A DNA stretch of 64,000 nt from CAYSGL01 sp964520985. Lineage in GTDB: Bacteria; Pseudomonadota; Alphaproteobacteria; Micavibrionales; Micavibrionaceae. Shown piece by piece: positions 18,476 to 26,650 of this stretch. How positions within the stretch are numbered: the first letter of the stretch is position 1; each line of letters opens with the position of its first letter. The translations under genes were made by a program, and so were the position numbers. Below the pieces are notes generated by a model that did not search any database, was not told the DNA's origin, and saw nothing but the letters and a program-made list of their open reading frames with translations. The stretch lies in the NCBI GenBank assembly GCA_964520985.1, contig CAZFPB010000001.1, positions 1,302,001-1,366,000 of the forward strand. Reading direction: 5' to 3'.

Positions 18476-19957
18476 ATGCCCCTCTCGCCGACCTTCGCCA
18501 AAAAACCCAAAGCCCAGACCGATACGATCGTTTTTCTGATCGATAAAGACAGAAAACTGCCGCCGGAAGCCGCCAAGCTCGACATTCTGAGCGACGCGCT
18601 GGCTTCCCATGACAATTTTAAGGGTGACAAGGATCAGGTCTTTTCTGTCCCGCTTTCCAAAAAATCGGGTTATGCGCGCGCCATTCTGCTGGGCACCGGC
18701 GATGTAAAAAAACTGGATGTACGCACCATGGAAGTGCTAGGCGGCCGACTGTTCGCAGCCTTAAAAGAAAACGGTGCCAAACAGGCAGCCGTTATCATTC
18801 CGGGTAATAACGATGAATTCGCCGCGCATTTTGCCGCAGGCATGGGCCTGCGCAGCTACACCTTCGATAAATACAAAACCAAAGCCAAGGACAAAAAATC
18901 AAAAGAGCTGGCCGTCGAAATCATTCTCGATAAAACGTCTGCGGCCAACGAGCGCTTTAAAATTCTGGGCGCGGAAAACGCGGGGATCTTCCTGGCCCGC
19001 GATGTCGTCAACGAACCCGCCAATGTGCTCTATCCCGACTCATACGCCAAAATCATCGCCAAGGAATTAAAACCGCTGGGCGTCACCGTCGAAATTTTCG
19101 ATGAAAAGAAAATGGAACAGCTCGGTTTCGGCGCGCATCTTGCCGTCGGCCAAGGCTCGGACCGCAAACCGCGCGTTGTCATCATGCGTTGGAACGGCAC
19201 AGGTAAATCGTCAGCCAAAGATGCGCCCATTGCCTTGGTCGGCAAAGGGGTGACGTTCGATACGGGTGGTTACTCCGTCAAGCCTGCTGCCGGCATGGAA
19301 GAAATGATCATGGATATGGGGGGCTCCGCCGCCGTGATTGGCACGATGAAAGCGCTCGCTCTCTCCAAAGCCAAGGTCAATGTGGTCGGCATCGTCGGCC
19401 TCGCCGAAAACATGATTTCCGGTAATGCCTACCGCCCCGGCGATATCATCACCTCGCTTTCGGGCAAAAGCATCGAAGTCTACAACACCGATGCCGAAGG
19501 CCGCCTCGTACTCTGCGATGCATTGACCTACGTGCAGCAAAAATTCAAACCATCCTTAATTATTGATCTCGCCACACTCACGGGCGCGGTCATGGTCGCG
19601 CTCGGCACCGAATATGCCGGGGTATTTGCCACCTCCGATAAACTCTGGAACAAACTCAATGCTGCTTCGGAAGATAGCGGCGAAAAGATCTGGCGCCTGC
19701 CGCTCGACGAAGCCTACCGCAAAGCCATGGAAGGCACGGCGGCCGATCTGAACAACATGGGCAATGCCGGCCGCTATGGCGGCGCTTGCACCGCCGCTGG
19801 CTTCCTGCAGCATTTTATCGAAGGCGACACCGAATGGGCGCACATCGATATTGCGGGCACCGCGTGGGGTAAAAACGCCAAAGGCATCACCACCAAGGGC
19901 GCGTCCGGCTATGGCGTGCGCTTGCTTCACCGGATGATCACCGCTAAAACGGCTTGA
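18476..19957 (+). CDS. pepA: Leucyl aminopeptidase PepA (M17)
   Basis: A cytosolic dizinc or dimanganese aminopeptidase that removes N-terminal residues from peptides; some homologues also bind DNA. It has 493 aa with an N-terminal macro-like domain (about 1-170) and a C-terminal catalytic domain. The metal and catalytic segments are visible: VGKGVTFDTGGYSVK near 253-267, MDMGGSAAV near 280, and the M17 signature NTDAEGRLVL at about 336-345. The ATG has AATAAGGATTCTTC upstream. It overlaps the next gene (epmB-like) by one base (TGATG) and is divergent from lptF. Confidence 0.95.
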   Translation: MPLSPTFAKKPKAQTDTIVFLIDKDRKLPPEAAKLDILSDALASHDNFKGDKDQVFSVPLSKKSGYARAILLGTGDVKKLDVRTMEVLGGRLFAALKENGAKQAAVIIPGNNDEFAAHFAAGMGLRSYTFDKYKTKAKDKKSKELAVEIILDKTSAANERFKILGAENAGIFLARDVVNEPANVLYPDSYAKIIAKELKPLGVTVEIFDEKKMEQLGFGAHLAVGQGSDRKPRVVIMRWNGTGKSSAKDAPIALVGKGVTFDTGGYSVKPAAGMEEMIMDMGGSAAVIGTMKALALSKAKVNVVGIVGLAENMISGNAYRPGDIITSLSGKSIEVYNTDAEGRLVLCDALTYVQQKFKPSLIIDLATLTGAVMVALGTEYAGVFATSDKLWNKLNAASEDSGEKIWRLPLDEAYRKAMEGTAADLNNMGNAGRYGGACTAAGFLQHFIEGDTEWAHIDIAGTAWGKNAKGITTKGASGYGVRLLHRMITAKTA

Positions 19958-20898
19958 TGACCAATACCCGTCTGACACGGCAGGTTTCCGCCACGATGCG
20001 GAACGAAGATTTGCGCGACCCTGTCGGCGCGCAGTATCTGTACGACTCGCGTGAAGAAACGATTACCGACGCCGAACGTGCCGATCCGATCGGCGACGCC
20101 GCGCATTCCCCTCTCAAAGGCATTGTGCATCGCTACCCGGACAGGGTCCTTTTAAAAATCACCGACACCTGCGCCATCTATTGCCGCTTTTGCTTTCGTA
20201 AGGACATGGTCGGCAAAGGCGATGGCGTTTTAAAAGCGGAGGAGCTTGACGCTGCGATCACCTACATCGCCAGCGCGCCGCAGGTACGCGAAGTCATCCT
20301 CACGGGCGGCGATCCGCTCACTTTATCTAACCGCCGCTTGCAGGATGTTCTGGAACGTCTGAGCGCGATCCCGCATATCGACATTCTGCGCCTTCACACT
20401 CGCGCGCCGATGGTTAGTCCCGAGCGGATCGATGATGAGTTTCTCCTCTTGGCACAGTCATTAGAGAAACCGCTCTACATGGTCATCCATGTCAATCATG
20501 CGCAGGAAATTGACGACACGATCAAGCAGACATTCAAAAAATTAAACCGCGCAGGCGTGATCCTTCTCTCCCAAAGCGTGTTGTTAAAAGGCATAAACGA
20601 CAATGCAGCGACCTTGGAAGCTTTGTTCCGCACATTGATCGCCCATCGCGTGAAACCGTATTATCTGCATCATCCCGACAAGGCGCATGGCACAGGCCAT
20701 TTCCGCGTAACGATTGAAGAAGGCCAGACCCTGATGCGCGCGCTTAGAGGGCGTTTGAGCGGCATTGCCCAACCGACCTATGTGCTCGATATTCCCGGCG
20801 GATTTGGTAAGATGCCGATCGGCCCTGTTTATGCCGAAGAATTGCACACCCACTATCAAATCGAAGATTATCAGGGACAAATGCACCGCTATGACTGA
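19957..20898 (+). CDS. epmB: EpmB/KamA-type lysine 2,3-aminomutase (radical SAM)
   Basis: A radical-SAM enzyme of 313 aa. EpmB converts alpha-lysine to beta-lysine for attachment to elongation factor P by EpmA. The 4Fe-4S motif is CAIYCRFC (Cys72, Cys76, Cys79), followed by ILTGGDPL, the HTRAPM segment, HVNHAQE and a LLKGINDN turn typical of the aminomutase family. It lacks the long C-terminal extension of clostridial lysine 2,3-aminomutase, which favours EpmB. The ATG at 19957 overlaps the pepA stop; a TTG lies one codon earlier. It overlaps holC by 8 bp. Neither epmA nor efp is in the window, so the partner is unverified. Confidence 0.85.
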   Translation: MTNTRLTRQVSATMRNEDLRDPVGAQYLYDSREETITDAERADPIGDAAHSPLKGIVHRYPDRVLLKITDTCAIYCRFCFRKDMVGKGDGVLKAEELDAAITYIASAPQVREVILTGGDPLTLSNRRLQDVLERLSAIPHIDILRLHTRAPMVSPERIDDEFLLLAQSLEKPLYMVIHVNHAQEIDDTIKQTFKKLNRAGVILLSQSVLLKGINDNAATLEALFRTLIAHRVKPYYLHHPDKAHGTGHFRVTIEEGQTLMRALRGRLSGIAQPTYVLDIPGGFGKMPIGPVYAEELHTHYQIEDYQGQMHRYD

Positions 20899-21343
20899 CA
20901 TTCGTTTTTATCATCTGAAAACCCAGACGCTGGATGAAGCGCTGCCGGGCCTGCTCTTGAAAGCGCATGACAACGGCAAGAAGCGCATCATCATCCGCCT
21001 GCCCGATAAAACCGCCGTGGAAAAAATGAACACGCATCTCTGGACGTTTCATCCGAACATGTTCGTTCCGCACGGCAGTGAAAAAGACGGGTATGCCGAT
21101 CGCCAGCCCATCTGGCTGACCGACAAAGACGAGAATCCCAACGAAGCGACAATCCTGATCGCGGGTGGCGGCGCTGTCGCTACGGATCTTTCAAACTTCT
21201 CTCTTGTCTGTGAAATGTTCGCCGATCATGACGAGGAAATCGTCACCGCCGCCCGCGCACGCTGGAAACTTTATAAAGAAGCAGGATACAATCTGACCTA
21301 CTGGCAGCAGACAGACAGCGGCGGTTGGGAACAGAAAGCCTAG
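20891..21343 (+). CDS. holC: DNA polymerase III chi subunit
   Basis: HolC (150 aa) bridges the clamp loader to single-strand-binding protein during replication. The sequence shows the family pattern: IRFYHL at the start, the GKKRIIIRLPDK segment, LWTFHPNMFVPHG, and QPIWLTDK with the ILIAGGG strand. I use the ATG at 20891, which gives the usual start and overlaps the upstream gene by 8 bp; the same frame is open further upstream inside it. It ends 6 bp from the convergent cytochrome c gene. pepA-holC adjacency is common; here the epmB-like gene is inserted between them. Confidence 0.93.
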   Translation: MTDIRFYHLKTQTLDEALPGLLLKAHDNGKKRIIIRLPDKTAVEKMNTHLWTFHPNMFVPHGSEKDGYADRQPIWLTDKDENPNEATILIAGGGAVATDLSNFSLVCEMFADHDEEIVTAARARWKLYKEAGYNLTYWQQTDSGGWEQKA

Positions 21344-21349
21344 AAAGAC

Positions 21350-22015
21350 TTAGTGAGCCGCAACCGGACCCGCCGCTTTTGCAGGCTCGCCCGCAGGAAC
21401 TTCTTCTTTCAGTGTTGCAGGAACAGCTTCAGCCGGTGCTGGCGGAGCCAGTTCAGCCGCTTCTGCCGCAATATCCGCATCGGATGGTGCGGCTTTAGGT
21501 GAATCAGACAGGCTACGCAGGTACGCAATGACCGCCGCGCGATCTTCCGGCTTTTTCAGACCGATGAAGTTCATTTTTGTAGCGGCCGCATATTTCTTCG
21601 GCTTCCAGAGGAATTTGTTCAGCTCGGCATAGGTCCACGTTGGACCGCCGACTTCCAGCAGCGCGCCGGAATAGGCGAAGCCCGCCATGTGGTCTTTCGG
21701 ACCGCCGACAACGCCGTAGAGGTTCGGGCCAACGCCAGACGCGCCGCCTTTGGTGAAGGTGTGGCAGGCCGCGCAGGCTTTGGCGACCGTCTGGCCGCGC
21801 GCGACATCGGCATTGGCAATCAGGGCCAGCACAGGCTCGGCCTTGGCTTCCACCGCGCCGCCCGGGCCGGCGACTTCCGCCACCTCAATGGTGTACGCAT
21901 CCGCTTCCAGCTTTTCGCCGTGCACCAGAAGCTTGCTCACAAACCCGCCGAGCATGGCAATAATGCCCGCTACCAGCAGTGCCGCGAAGATTTTGTTGAA
22001 TTCCATGCCGCCCAT
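21350..22015 (-). CDS. Membrane-anchored cytochrome c (CycM-like)
   Basis: A class I c-type cytochrome of 221 aa that probably carries electrons from the bc1 complex to a terminal oxidase. One N-terminal membrane anchor (residues 9-30) precedes the periplasmic heme domain with CAACH at 81-85 and the axial methionine in TKMNF (Met148); GVGPNLYGVVG is the usual loop. About 50 residues of alanine/proline-rich sequence follow the heme domain, which is longer than usual. The ATG at 22015 has AAAAGGG 8 bases upstream. It is divergent from pheA with a gap of about 96 bp. The exact symbol (cycM, cyt c552) is not certain. Confidence 0.9.
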   Translation of the reverse strand: MGGMEFNKIFAALLVAGIIAMLGGFVSKLLVHGEKLEADAYTIEVAEVAGPGGAVEAKAEPVLALIANADVARGQTVAKACAACHTFTKGGASGVGPNLYGVVGGPKDHMAGFAYSGALLEVGGPTWTYAELNKFLWKPKKYAAATKMNFIGLKKPEDRAAVIAYLRSLSDSPKAAPSDADIAAEAAELAPPAPAEAVPATLKEEVPAGEPAKAAGPVAAH

Positions 22016-22111
22016 TGGGTAAACCCTTTTAGAAATAGTATTTTATTTGCCCACCATCCCTGTAGAGTGGACGCGGGCAAAAATCAAGAGCAGCCGCAAG
22101 GATACAGGTAA

Positions 22112-22951
22112 ATGACACAGAAAAAAATCGCTTTTCAGGGTTTCCCGGGCGCTTATTCCGATCTCTCGTGCCGGACCGTGTTTCCCGGCATGGAAACCAT
22201 TCCCTGCGAAACCTTTGAAGAAGCCTTTACCGCCCTTCAAAGCGGCGCCGCCGATCTGGCCATGATCCCGGTTGATAATACGCTGGCGGGCCGGGTGGCG
22301 GACGTCCACCATCTGATGCCCAAAAGCGGCTTAAGCATCATCGGGGAGAATTTCCTGCCCATCCAGCACGCGCTGCTGGGCGTCAAAGGCGCCAAACTGG
22401 CTGATATCAAGGAAGTACACAGCCATATCCACGCTCTGCCCCAGTGCCGCAAAATCATCAAGGAGATGGGGCTGAAAGCCCATGTCCACGCCGATACGGC
22501 AGGGGCGGCGCAGGAAGTGGCCCAGCGCAATGACCCCACTCTTGCTGCCATTGCGTCAACGCTGGCGGGCGAGATTTATGGACTAGAGCTTTTAAAAGAG
22601 AACGTGCAGGACGCCGATCACAACACCACGCGCTTCCTGATCCTCTCGCGCGAATCCGATGTGCCGCGCTACGATCCCAACACCACCTACATCACCAGCT
22701 TCCTGTTCAAGGTGCGCAACATTCCGGCGGCTTTGTATAAAGCCATGGGCGGCTTCGCCACCAACGGCATCAACATGGTCAAACTGGAATCTTATGTCGG
22801 TCATAAATTCCAGGTGGCACAATTTTATGTCGATGTCGTGGGCCACCCGGAATCACGTCCGTTGCAGCTGGCCATGGAAGAACTGGGATTTTTCGCCAGT
22901 GAAGTCACGCCGCTGGGCACCTATCCGGCCCACCCGTTCCGCAATTTATAA
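22112..22951 (+). CDS. pheA: Prephenate dehydratase
   Basis: It converts prephenate to phenylpyruvate in phenylalanine synthesis. At 279 aa it is a monofunctional enzyme without a chorismate mutase domain. The catalytic domain starts IAFQGFPGAYSD and carries the signature NTTRF (Asn171-Phe175). The C-terminal ACT regulatory domain contains the phenylalanine-binding ESRP-type motif (HPESRPLQLAM, near 245). It is preceded by CAAGGATACAGGTAA and is monocistronic or the lead gene before a small ORF at 23023. Feedback inhibition by phenylalanine is expected from the ACT domain. Confidence 0.95.
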   Translation: MTQKKIAFQGFPGAYSDLSCRTVFPGMETIPCETFEEAFTALQSGAADLAMIPVDNTLAGRVADVHHLMPKSGLSIIGENFLPIQHALLGVKGAKLADIKEVHSHIHALPQCRKIIKEMGLKAHVHADTAGAAQEVAQRNDPTLAAIASTLAGEIYGLELLKENVQDADHNTTRFLILSRESDVPRYDPNTTYITSFLFKVRNIPAALYKAMGGFATNGINMVKLESYVGHKFQVAQFYVDVVGHPESRPLQLAMEELGFFASEVTPLGTYPAHPFRNL

Positions 22952-23022
22952 GGGCGCACGGTTGACGCGGTGCCCCAAAGCCGTGTTAAGATAACCGGGA
23001 ATTTAACCATTAAGGAATGACG

Positions 23023-23196
23023 ATGCCTTCTCACGCTCAACTCGCCGCCAAGCTGCTCCGCGATGCTTCCACCTTTTTCAAGACCATTGCCGAGCAAAAC
23101 CCGCCGTTGCAGGAACAGATGACGGAGAACGCCTCTGTGTTCGAACAGGTCGCCGACCTCGTCGAGCGTGATCCAAACGGTGTTATTGAAGATTAA
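23023..23196 (+). CDS. Small conserved-looking protein, 57 aa
   Basis: A short frame with ATG at 23023, TAAGGA just upstream and a TAA stop at 23194. The product has 57 residues beginning MPSHAQLAAKLLRDAS and ending DPNGVIED. It is predicted helical, with the helix FFKTIAEQNPPLQEQM and an acidic end, no membrane segment and no cysteine. Its clean ribosome site, alphaproteobacteria-like codon use and position 70 bp after pheA argue that it is real. I recall similar small proteins of unknown role in alphaproteobacteria but cannot name the family. It is convergent with the membrane protein gene at 23200. Confidence 0.6.
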   Translation: MPSHAQLAAKLLRDASTFFKTIAEQNPPLQEQMTENASVFEQVADLVERDPNGVIED

Positions 23197-23199
23197 TCG

Positions 23200-23544
23200 T
23201 TAAAAGAGGGCGATGATCAGTATCGCCCCGGCGGCAATCGCCCCGATCCCTGCCATAAAGCCGAACAGCGTCGCGCGGCGACGCTCAAGCCCTTGCTCGT
23301 AAACCCGCAGCGTCATATCGATGGCGCGTCCCCGGCGGCTGTCGAAATATTTCTTCTTAACTTCGATGCGGCGGTATTTGTTCGTGTCGCTTAAAATCTG
23401 TGCCTGAGCCAAGGCCAGCTCTTCATCGGCCAGCGCGGCATAGCGGTGCCAGGCGCTCTGGGTGCGTTGGTCGTCGCTTGGAAACTCAAATGTGTAAATG
23501 AGGTATTGGGCAGAAGCGGTGGAAGCAGCAACCGTATGAGCCAT
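23200..23544 (-). CDS. Hypothetical single-pass membrane protein, 114 aa
   Basis: An unrecognised protein with a long soluble N-terminal part rich in charged helices (about residues 25-85, including KKKYFDSRRGRAIDMTLRVY) and a single C-terminal hydrophobic segment (about 92-114, GFMAGIGAIAAGAILIIAL). It resembles a tail-anchored inner-membrane protein. There is no signal peptide. Its 3' end lies 3 bp from that of the small 57-aa gene, and it is divergent from ftsK. No clear ribosome site precedes the ATG, so the start is moderately certain. Confidence 0.6.
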   Translation of the reverse strand: MAHTVAASTASAQYLIYTFEFPSDDQRTQSAWHRYAALADEELALAQAQILSDTNKYRRIEVKKKYFDSRRGRAIDMTLRVYEQGLERRRATLFGFMAGIGAIAAGAILIIALF

Positions 23545-23646
23545 CTATATCAGTCTTTCGCAATCAAGATTGGTCGAATCAGACAAGGCGAACACCTTTG
23601 TCTAAAAGTAAGCGCGAAAGCTTAATGAAAGGTTAATGGCTTGGTT

Positions 23647-23669
23647 CCACGAGGCTTTTTAAGCCGTGG
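23647..23669. other. Hairpin upstream of ftsK
   Basis: CCACGAGGCTT and AAGCCGTGG form a stem with one bulged A and a TTT loop, 84 bp before the ftsK ATG. No T-run follows on the plus strand. It could be a leader structure of ftsK or part of its promoter region; nothing else is recognisable in the 208-bp gap. Confidence 0.4.
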
Positions 23670-23752
23670 GATTCCTTGTATTCGCGCGGGTTTACCGATA
23701 AAATGCCCTTTCACGGCGCATCGCCCCCACCCCTCGTTTCTGTGTTGTCATC

Positions 23753-26245
23753 ATGGCCAAAAAATATCGAATCAAACGCAAAAGCCCGACTCTGTTCTCG
23801 CGCCTGATCCCGGATAGCGCCCAGCGTTTCATCGCGCGCCGCGTGATTGATGTCACCGGTATTTCCTTCATGGCGCTCGGCACGTTCATCCTGCTGGCTA
23901 TCTTAAGTTACTCCAAAGCCGATCCTTCTTTTAACAGCGCGACCAGCCTTGAAGGCGTCGATAACTGGATGGGGGCCTCTGGCGCCTCCCTCAGCGATTT
24001 ATTGCTGCAGACGATCGGCCTCGGCGGCGCGCTTTTCGGTATTGCGTTCTGCTTGTGGGGATGGAAATTATTCCGCCGCGAACGTCTGGGCTTTTTTGCG
24101 CTGCGTTTTGTTGCGCTGGTGTTTGCCAGCCTGCTCGCCTCCGCCGCCTTTGCCCGCCTGTCATCGGGCGAGTGGCTTATTCAACCTTATCTCGGTGGTA
24201 GCGCCGGTCAGATGATGTTGCAAAATGGCGCGGATATATTCCACGCGATCGGTCTGCCCTATCCGGCGACCATCGCCGCGCTGATCACCGCTGTTTGCGC
24301 CGCAGCCGTAACCTCGTTCGCACTGGTCATGCGCTGGGAAAACTGGAAATGGATGGGCGCGATGGCATGGTTCGGCATCTGCACCGCCGCCATTGCCGTC
24401 TGGAACGCCGCGTGTGGCTTCCTCGACTGGGTGCGTCATCACGGCGAAGAAGATTACCGCCCAACCGCGAAAAAGAAAAAGCCTGCCCGTCCCCGTTTGA
24501 TGACGGAAGACGAGGACGAAGACGATGTCGTACTGGAACGTGGCGATATCGAAGACGAGGAAGACGAAGAGGAAGAAGAGGACGACGAAGAAGAATACGA
24601 AGAAGAAGAGGAGGAAGACGAAGAAGACGGTACGCGCCGGACCAAATCCATTAAAGTCGTCGCCCCGCAAAAAAATGCCGGCAAAGCCAAATCCCGCCAG
24701 ACACGCTTCCAGCTCTTCGACGGCGCCGAGTGGAACCTGCCAGACCTCGATCTGTTACAGGAAGTCCCCGCCAGCACGAAAGATTCCCAGCTCGATGAAA
24801 ACGCGCTGCGCATGAACGCGGAACTACTGCAAAACGTGCTCGCCGACTTTAATGTGCAAGGCGAAATCACCTCCATTCACCCCGGCCCTGTTGTCACCTT
24901 GTATGAACTGGAACCCGCGCCGGGCACCAAAACCTCGCGCGTCATTGGCCTTGCCGATGATATCGCGCGCTCCATGTCAGCCACGTCCGTGCGCTGCGCC
25001 GTTGTGCCGGGCCGCAACGTCATTGGCATCGAACTGCCGAATAAAAAACGCCAGACCGTCTATATGCGCGAACTGCTGGAAACGCAGGACTACGAAAAAA
25101 CGCAAGCGAAGCTGCCGCTGGTGCTTGGTAAAGATATCGGCGGCAAACCGATCATCGCCGACCTTGCCCGCTTCCCCCACCTTCTTGTCGCCGGGACGAC
25201 AGGCTCGGGTAAGTCCGTCGCCGTCAACACGATGATCATGTCGCTGCTCTATCACCTGCCGCCGGAAAAATGCCGCTTCATCATGATCGATCCGAAAATG
25301 CTCGAACTCTCAGTCTATGATGATATTCCACACCTCCTCGCGCCTGTCGTCACCGAACCCGGCAAAGCCATCGTCGCGCTGAAATGGGTTGTCGGCGAAA
25401 TGGAAGAACGCTACCGCGCCATGTCGAAACTCGGTGTGCGGAACATTGATGGCTACAACGCCCGTCTCGCCGAAGCGCGCAAAAAAGGCGAAGTGCTTAT
25501 GCGCAAAGTGCAGACAGGCTTCGATCCCGATACGGGCAAGCCGGTCTATGAAGAACAACCGCTCGACTTGAATGATTTGCCGTTCATCGTCGTTATCGTC
25601 GATGAATTCGCCGATCTGATGCTGGTCGCCGGGAAAGATGTTGAGAACGCCATTCAGCGTCTGGCCCAGATGGCCCGCGCAGCCGGTATCCATCTTATCA
25701 TGGCCACGCAGCGCCCGTCGGTCGATGTTATTACGGGCGTCATCAAAGCCAACTTCCCGACGCGTATTTCGTTTGCCGTTACCTCTAAAATCGATTCCCG
25801 CACCATCCTCGGTGAGAGCGGCGCGGAACAATTGCTGGGTCAAGGGGATATGCTCTACATGGCCGCCGGCGGACGCATCACGCGTGTGCACGGACCGTTC
25901 GCTTCGGATGAAGATGTCGAGAATGTCGTGACCTTCCTGAAGAAACAGGCAGAGCCAGCCTATCTCGAAGAAATCACCGAAGGCGGTTTTGAAGCATCCG
26001 AAGTCATGAACGCCATCTTTGGCGGTCGTGAGGGTGAAGAGAAAGTGGATGAGCTCTATGATGAAGCCGTGGCGATTGTCGCGCGCGAACAAAAAGCCTC
26101 AACCTCCTTCATTCAGCGCCACCTGCAGATCGGCTATAACCGCGCCGCGCGCATCATCGAAGAGATGGAGCGTCAGGGTGTCATCAGCAAAGCCAATGCC
26201 GTCGGCAAACGCAACGTGCTGGTTGGTGATTATTCGGAAGCTTAA
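23753..26245 (+). CDS. ftsK: DNA translocase FtsK
   Basis: An 830-aa septum-anchored DNA pump that moves chromosome termini and activates XerCD at dif. The N-terminus (about residues 1-225) holds several membrane helices. A very acidic linker (about 245-298) follows, then a short basic stretch and the motor: Walker A GTTGSGKS near 481-488, FIMIDPKMLELS, and Walker B VIVDEFADLM near 615. The C-terminal gamma winged helix (about 765-830, AREQKASTSFIQRHLQIGYNRA in pieces) reads polar KOPS sequences. The linker is shorter than the roughly 600-aa linker of E. coli and close to alphaproteobacterial lengths. An intrinsic terminator lies 28 bp downstream. Confidence 0.96.
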   Translation: MAKKYRIKRKSPTLFSRLIPDSAQRFIARRVIDVTGISFMALGTFILLAILSYSKADPSFNSATSLEGVDNWMGASGASLSDLLLQTIGLGGALFGIAFCLWGWKLFRRERLGFFALRFVALVFASLLASAAFARLSSGEWLIQPYLGGSAGQMMLQNGADIFHAIGLPYPATIAALITAVCAAAVTSFALVMRWENWKWMGAMAWFGICTAAIAVWNAACGFLDWVRHHGEEDYRPTAKKKKPARPRLMTEDEDEDDVVLERGDIEDEEDEEEEEDDEEEYEEEEEEDEEDGTRRTKSIKVVAPQKNAGKAKSRQTRFQLFDGAEWNLPDLDLLQEVPASTKDSQLDENALRMNAELLQNVLADFNVQGEITSIHPGPVVTLYELEPAPGTKTSRVIGLADDIARSMSATSVRCAVVPGRNVIGIELPNKKRQTVYMRELLETQDYEKTQAKLPLVLGKDIGGKPIIADLARFPHLLVAGTTGSGKSVAVNTMIMSLLYHLPPEKCRFIMIDPKMLELSVYDDIPHLLAPVVTEPGKAIVALKWVVGEMEERYRAMSKLGVRNIDGYNARLAEARKKGEVLMRKVQTGFDPDTGKPVYEEQPLDLNDLPFIVVIVDEFADLMLVAGKDVENAIQRLAQMARAAGIHLIMATQRPSVDVITGVIKANFPTRISFAVTSKIDSRTILGESGAEQLLGQGDMLYMAAGGRITRVHGPFASDEDVENVVTFLKKQAEPAYLEEITEGGFEASEVMNAIFGGREGEEKVDELYDEAVAIVAREQKASTSFIQRHLQIGYNRAARIIEEMERQGVISKANAVGKRNVLVGDYSEA
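24505..24633 (+). repeat. Low-complexity GA-rich tract encoding the FtsK acidic linker
   Basis: A run made almost only of GAA, GAG and GAC codons, encoding about 40 mainly Glu/Asp residues. The tract is purine-only on the plus strand for long stretches, so it is prone to replication slippage and length variation in 3-bp steps. Confidence 0.75.
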
Positions 26246-26257
26246 GAGACTATCCAG

Positions 26258-26620
26258 TTATTGAATGTGCTGCGCCCAGATATATTGTCTGGGCGTTTTC
26301 ACAGGCGCTGAAAACGCGGGTAACGGGCTTACTTTTTCTAAAGGCGCGCCTTTTTTATCGATAAATAGGCCAATGGCTTTGGCAAAAATGGCGGAGGCCG
26401 TTTCCTCATTGATCAGATCGTCAGGAAGCGGCAAACGATCCGTTGTGCGGGCACCTTTCGGATCCGGAATGCTGAGGGAAAATTTCGTGGAAAGCTTGCC
26501 GGCCTCTGTGGGCGTGAACACAAGACAAAGGGTATCTTCCCCTGTCTGGAACGAATAATGGCAGCGATTATTAAGAAACTTAGTGTAACCTGCATAAGAC
26601 ATAGGTTTATTTTTTGTCAT
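26258..26620 (-). CDS. Hypothetical protein, 120 aa
   Basis: An unrecognised protein. The frame is open further upstream (to 26725), but that part overlaps the divergent PfkB gene, so I take the ATG complementary to 26618-26620. The body looks like a small beta-rich domain (YSFQTGEDTLCLVFTP, then KFSLSIPD), then a helix with ASAIFAKAIGLFID and a C-terminal tail ending IWAQHIQ. There is no signal peptide or membrane helix. Its last 15 or so codons overlap the inverted repeat of the ftsK terminator, which is unusual for a conserved C-terminus. The ribosome site is weak. Confidence 0.5.
   Translation of the reverse strand: MTKNKPMSYAGYTKFLNNRCHYSFQTGEDTLCLVFTPTEAGKLSTKFSLSIPDPKGARTTDRLPLPDDLINEETASAIFAKAIGLFIDKKGAPLEKVSPLPAFSAPVKTPRQYIWAQHIQ
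26273..26299 (+). terminator. Rho-independent terminator downstream of ftsK
   Basis: CGCCCAGA (26273-26280) and TCTGGGCG (26288-26295) form an 8-bp stem with a 7-base loop, followed by TTTTC. It lies inside the 3' end of the convergent 120-aa frame. Confidence 0.75.
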
Positions 26621-26650
26621 AACGATTGATAAATTGCAAGGGCTATTTTC

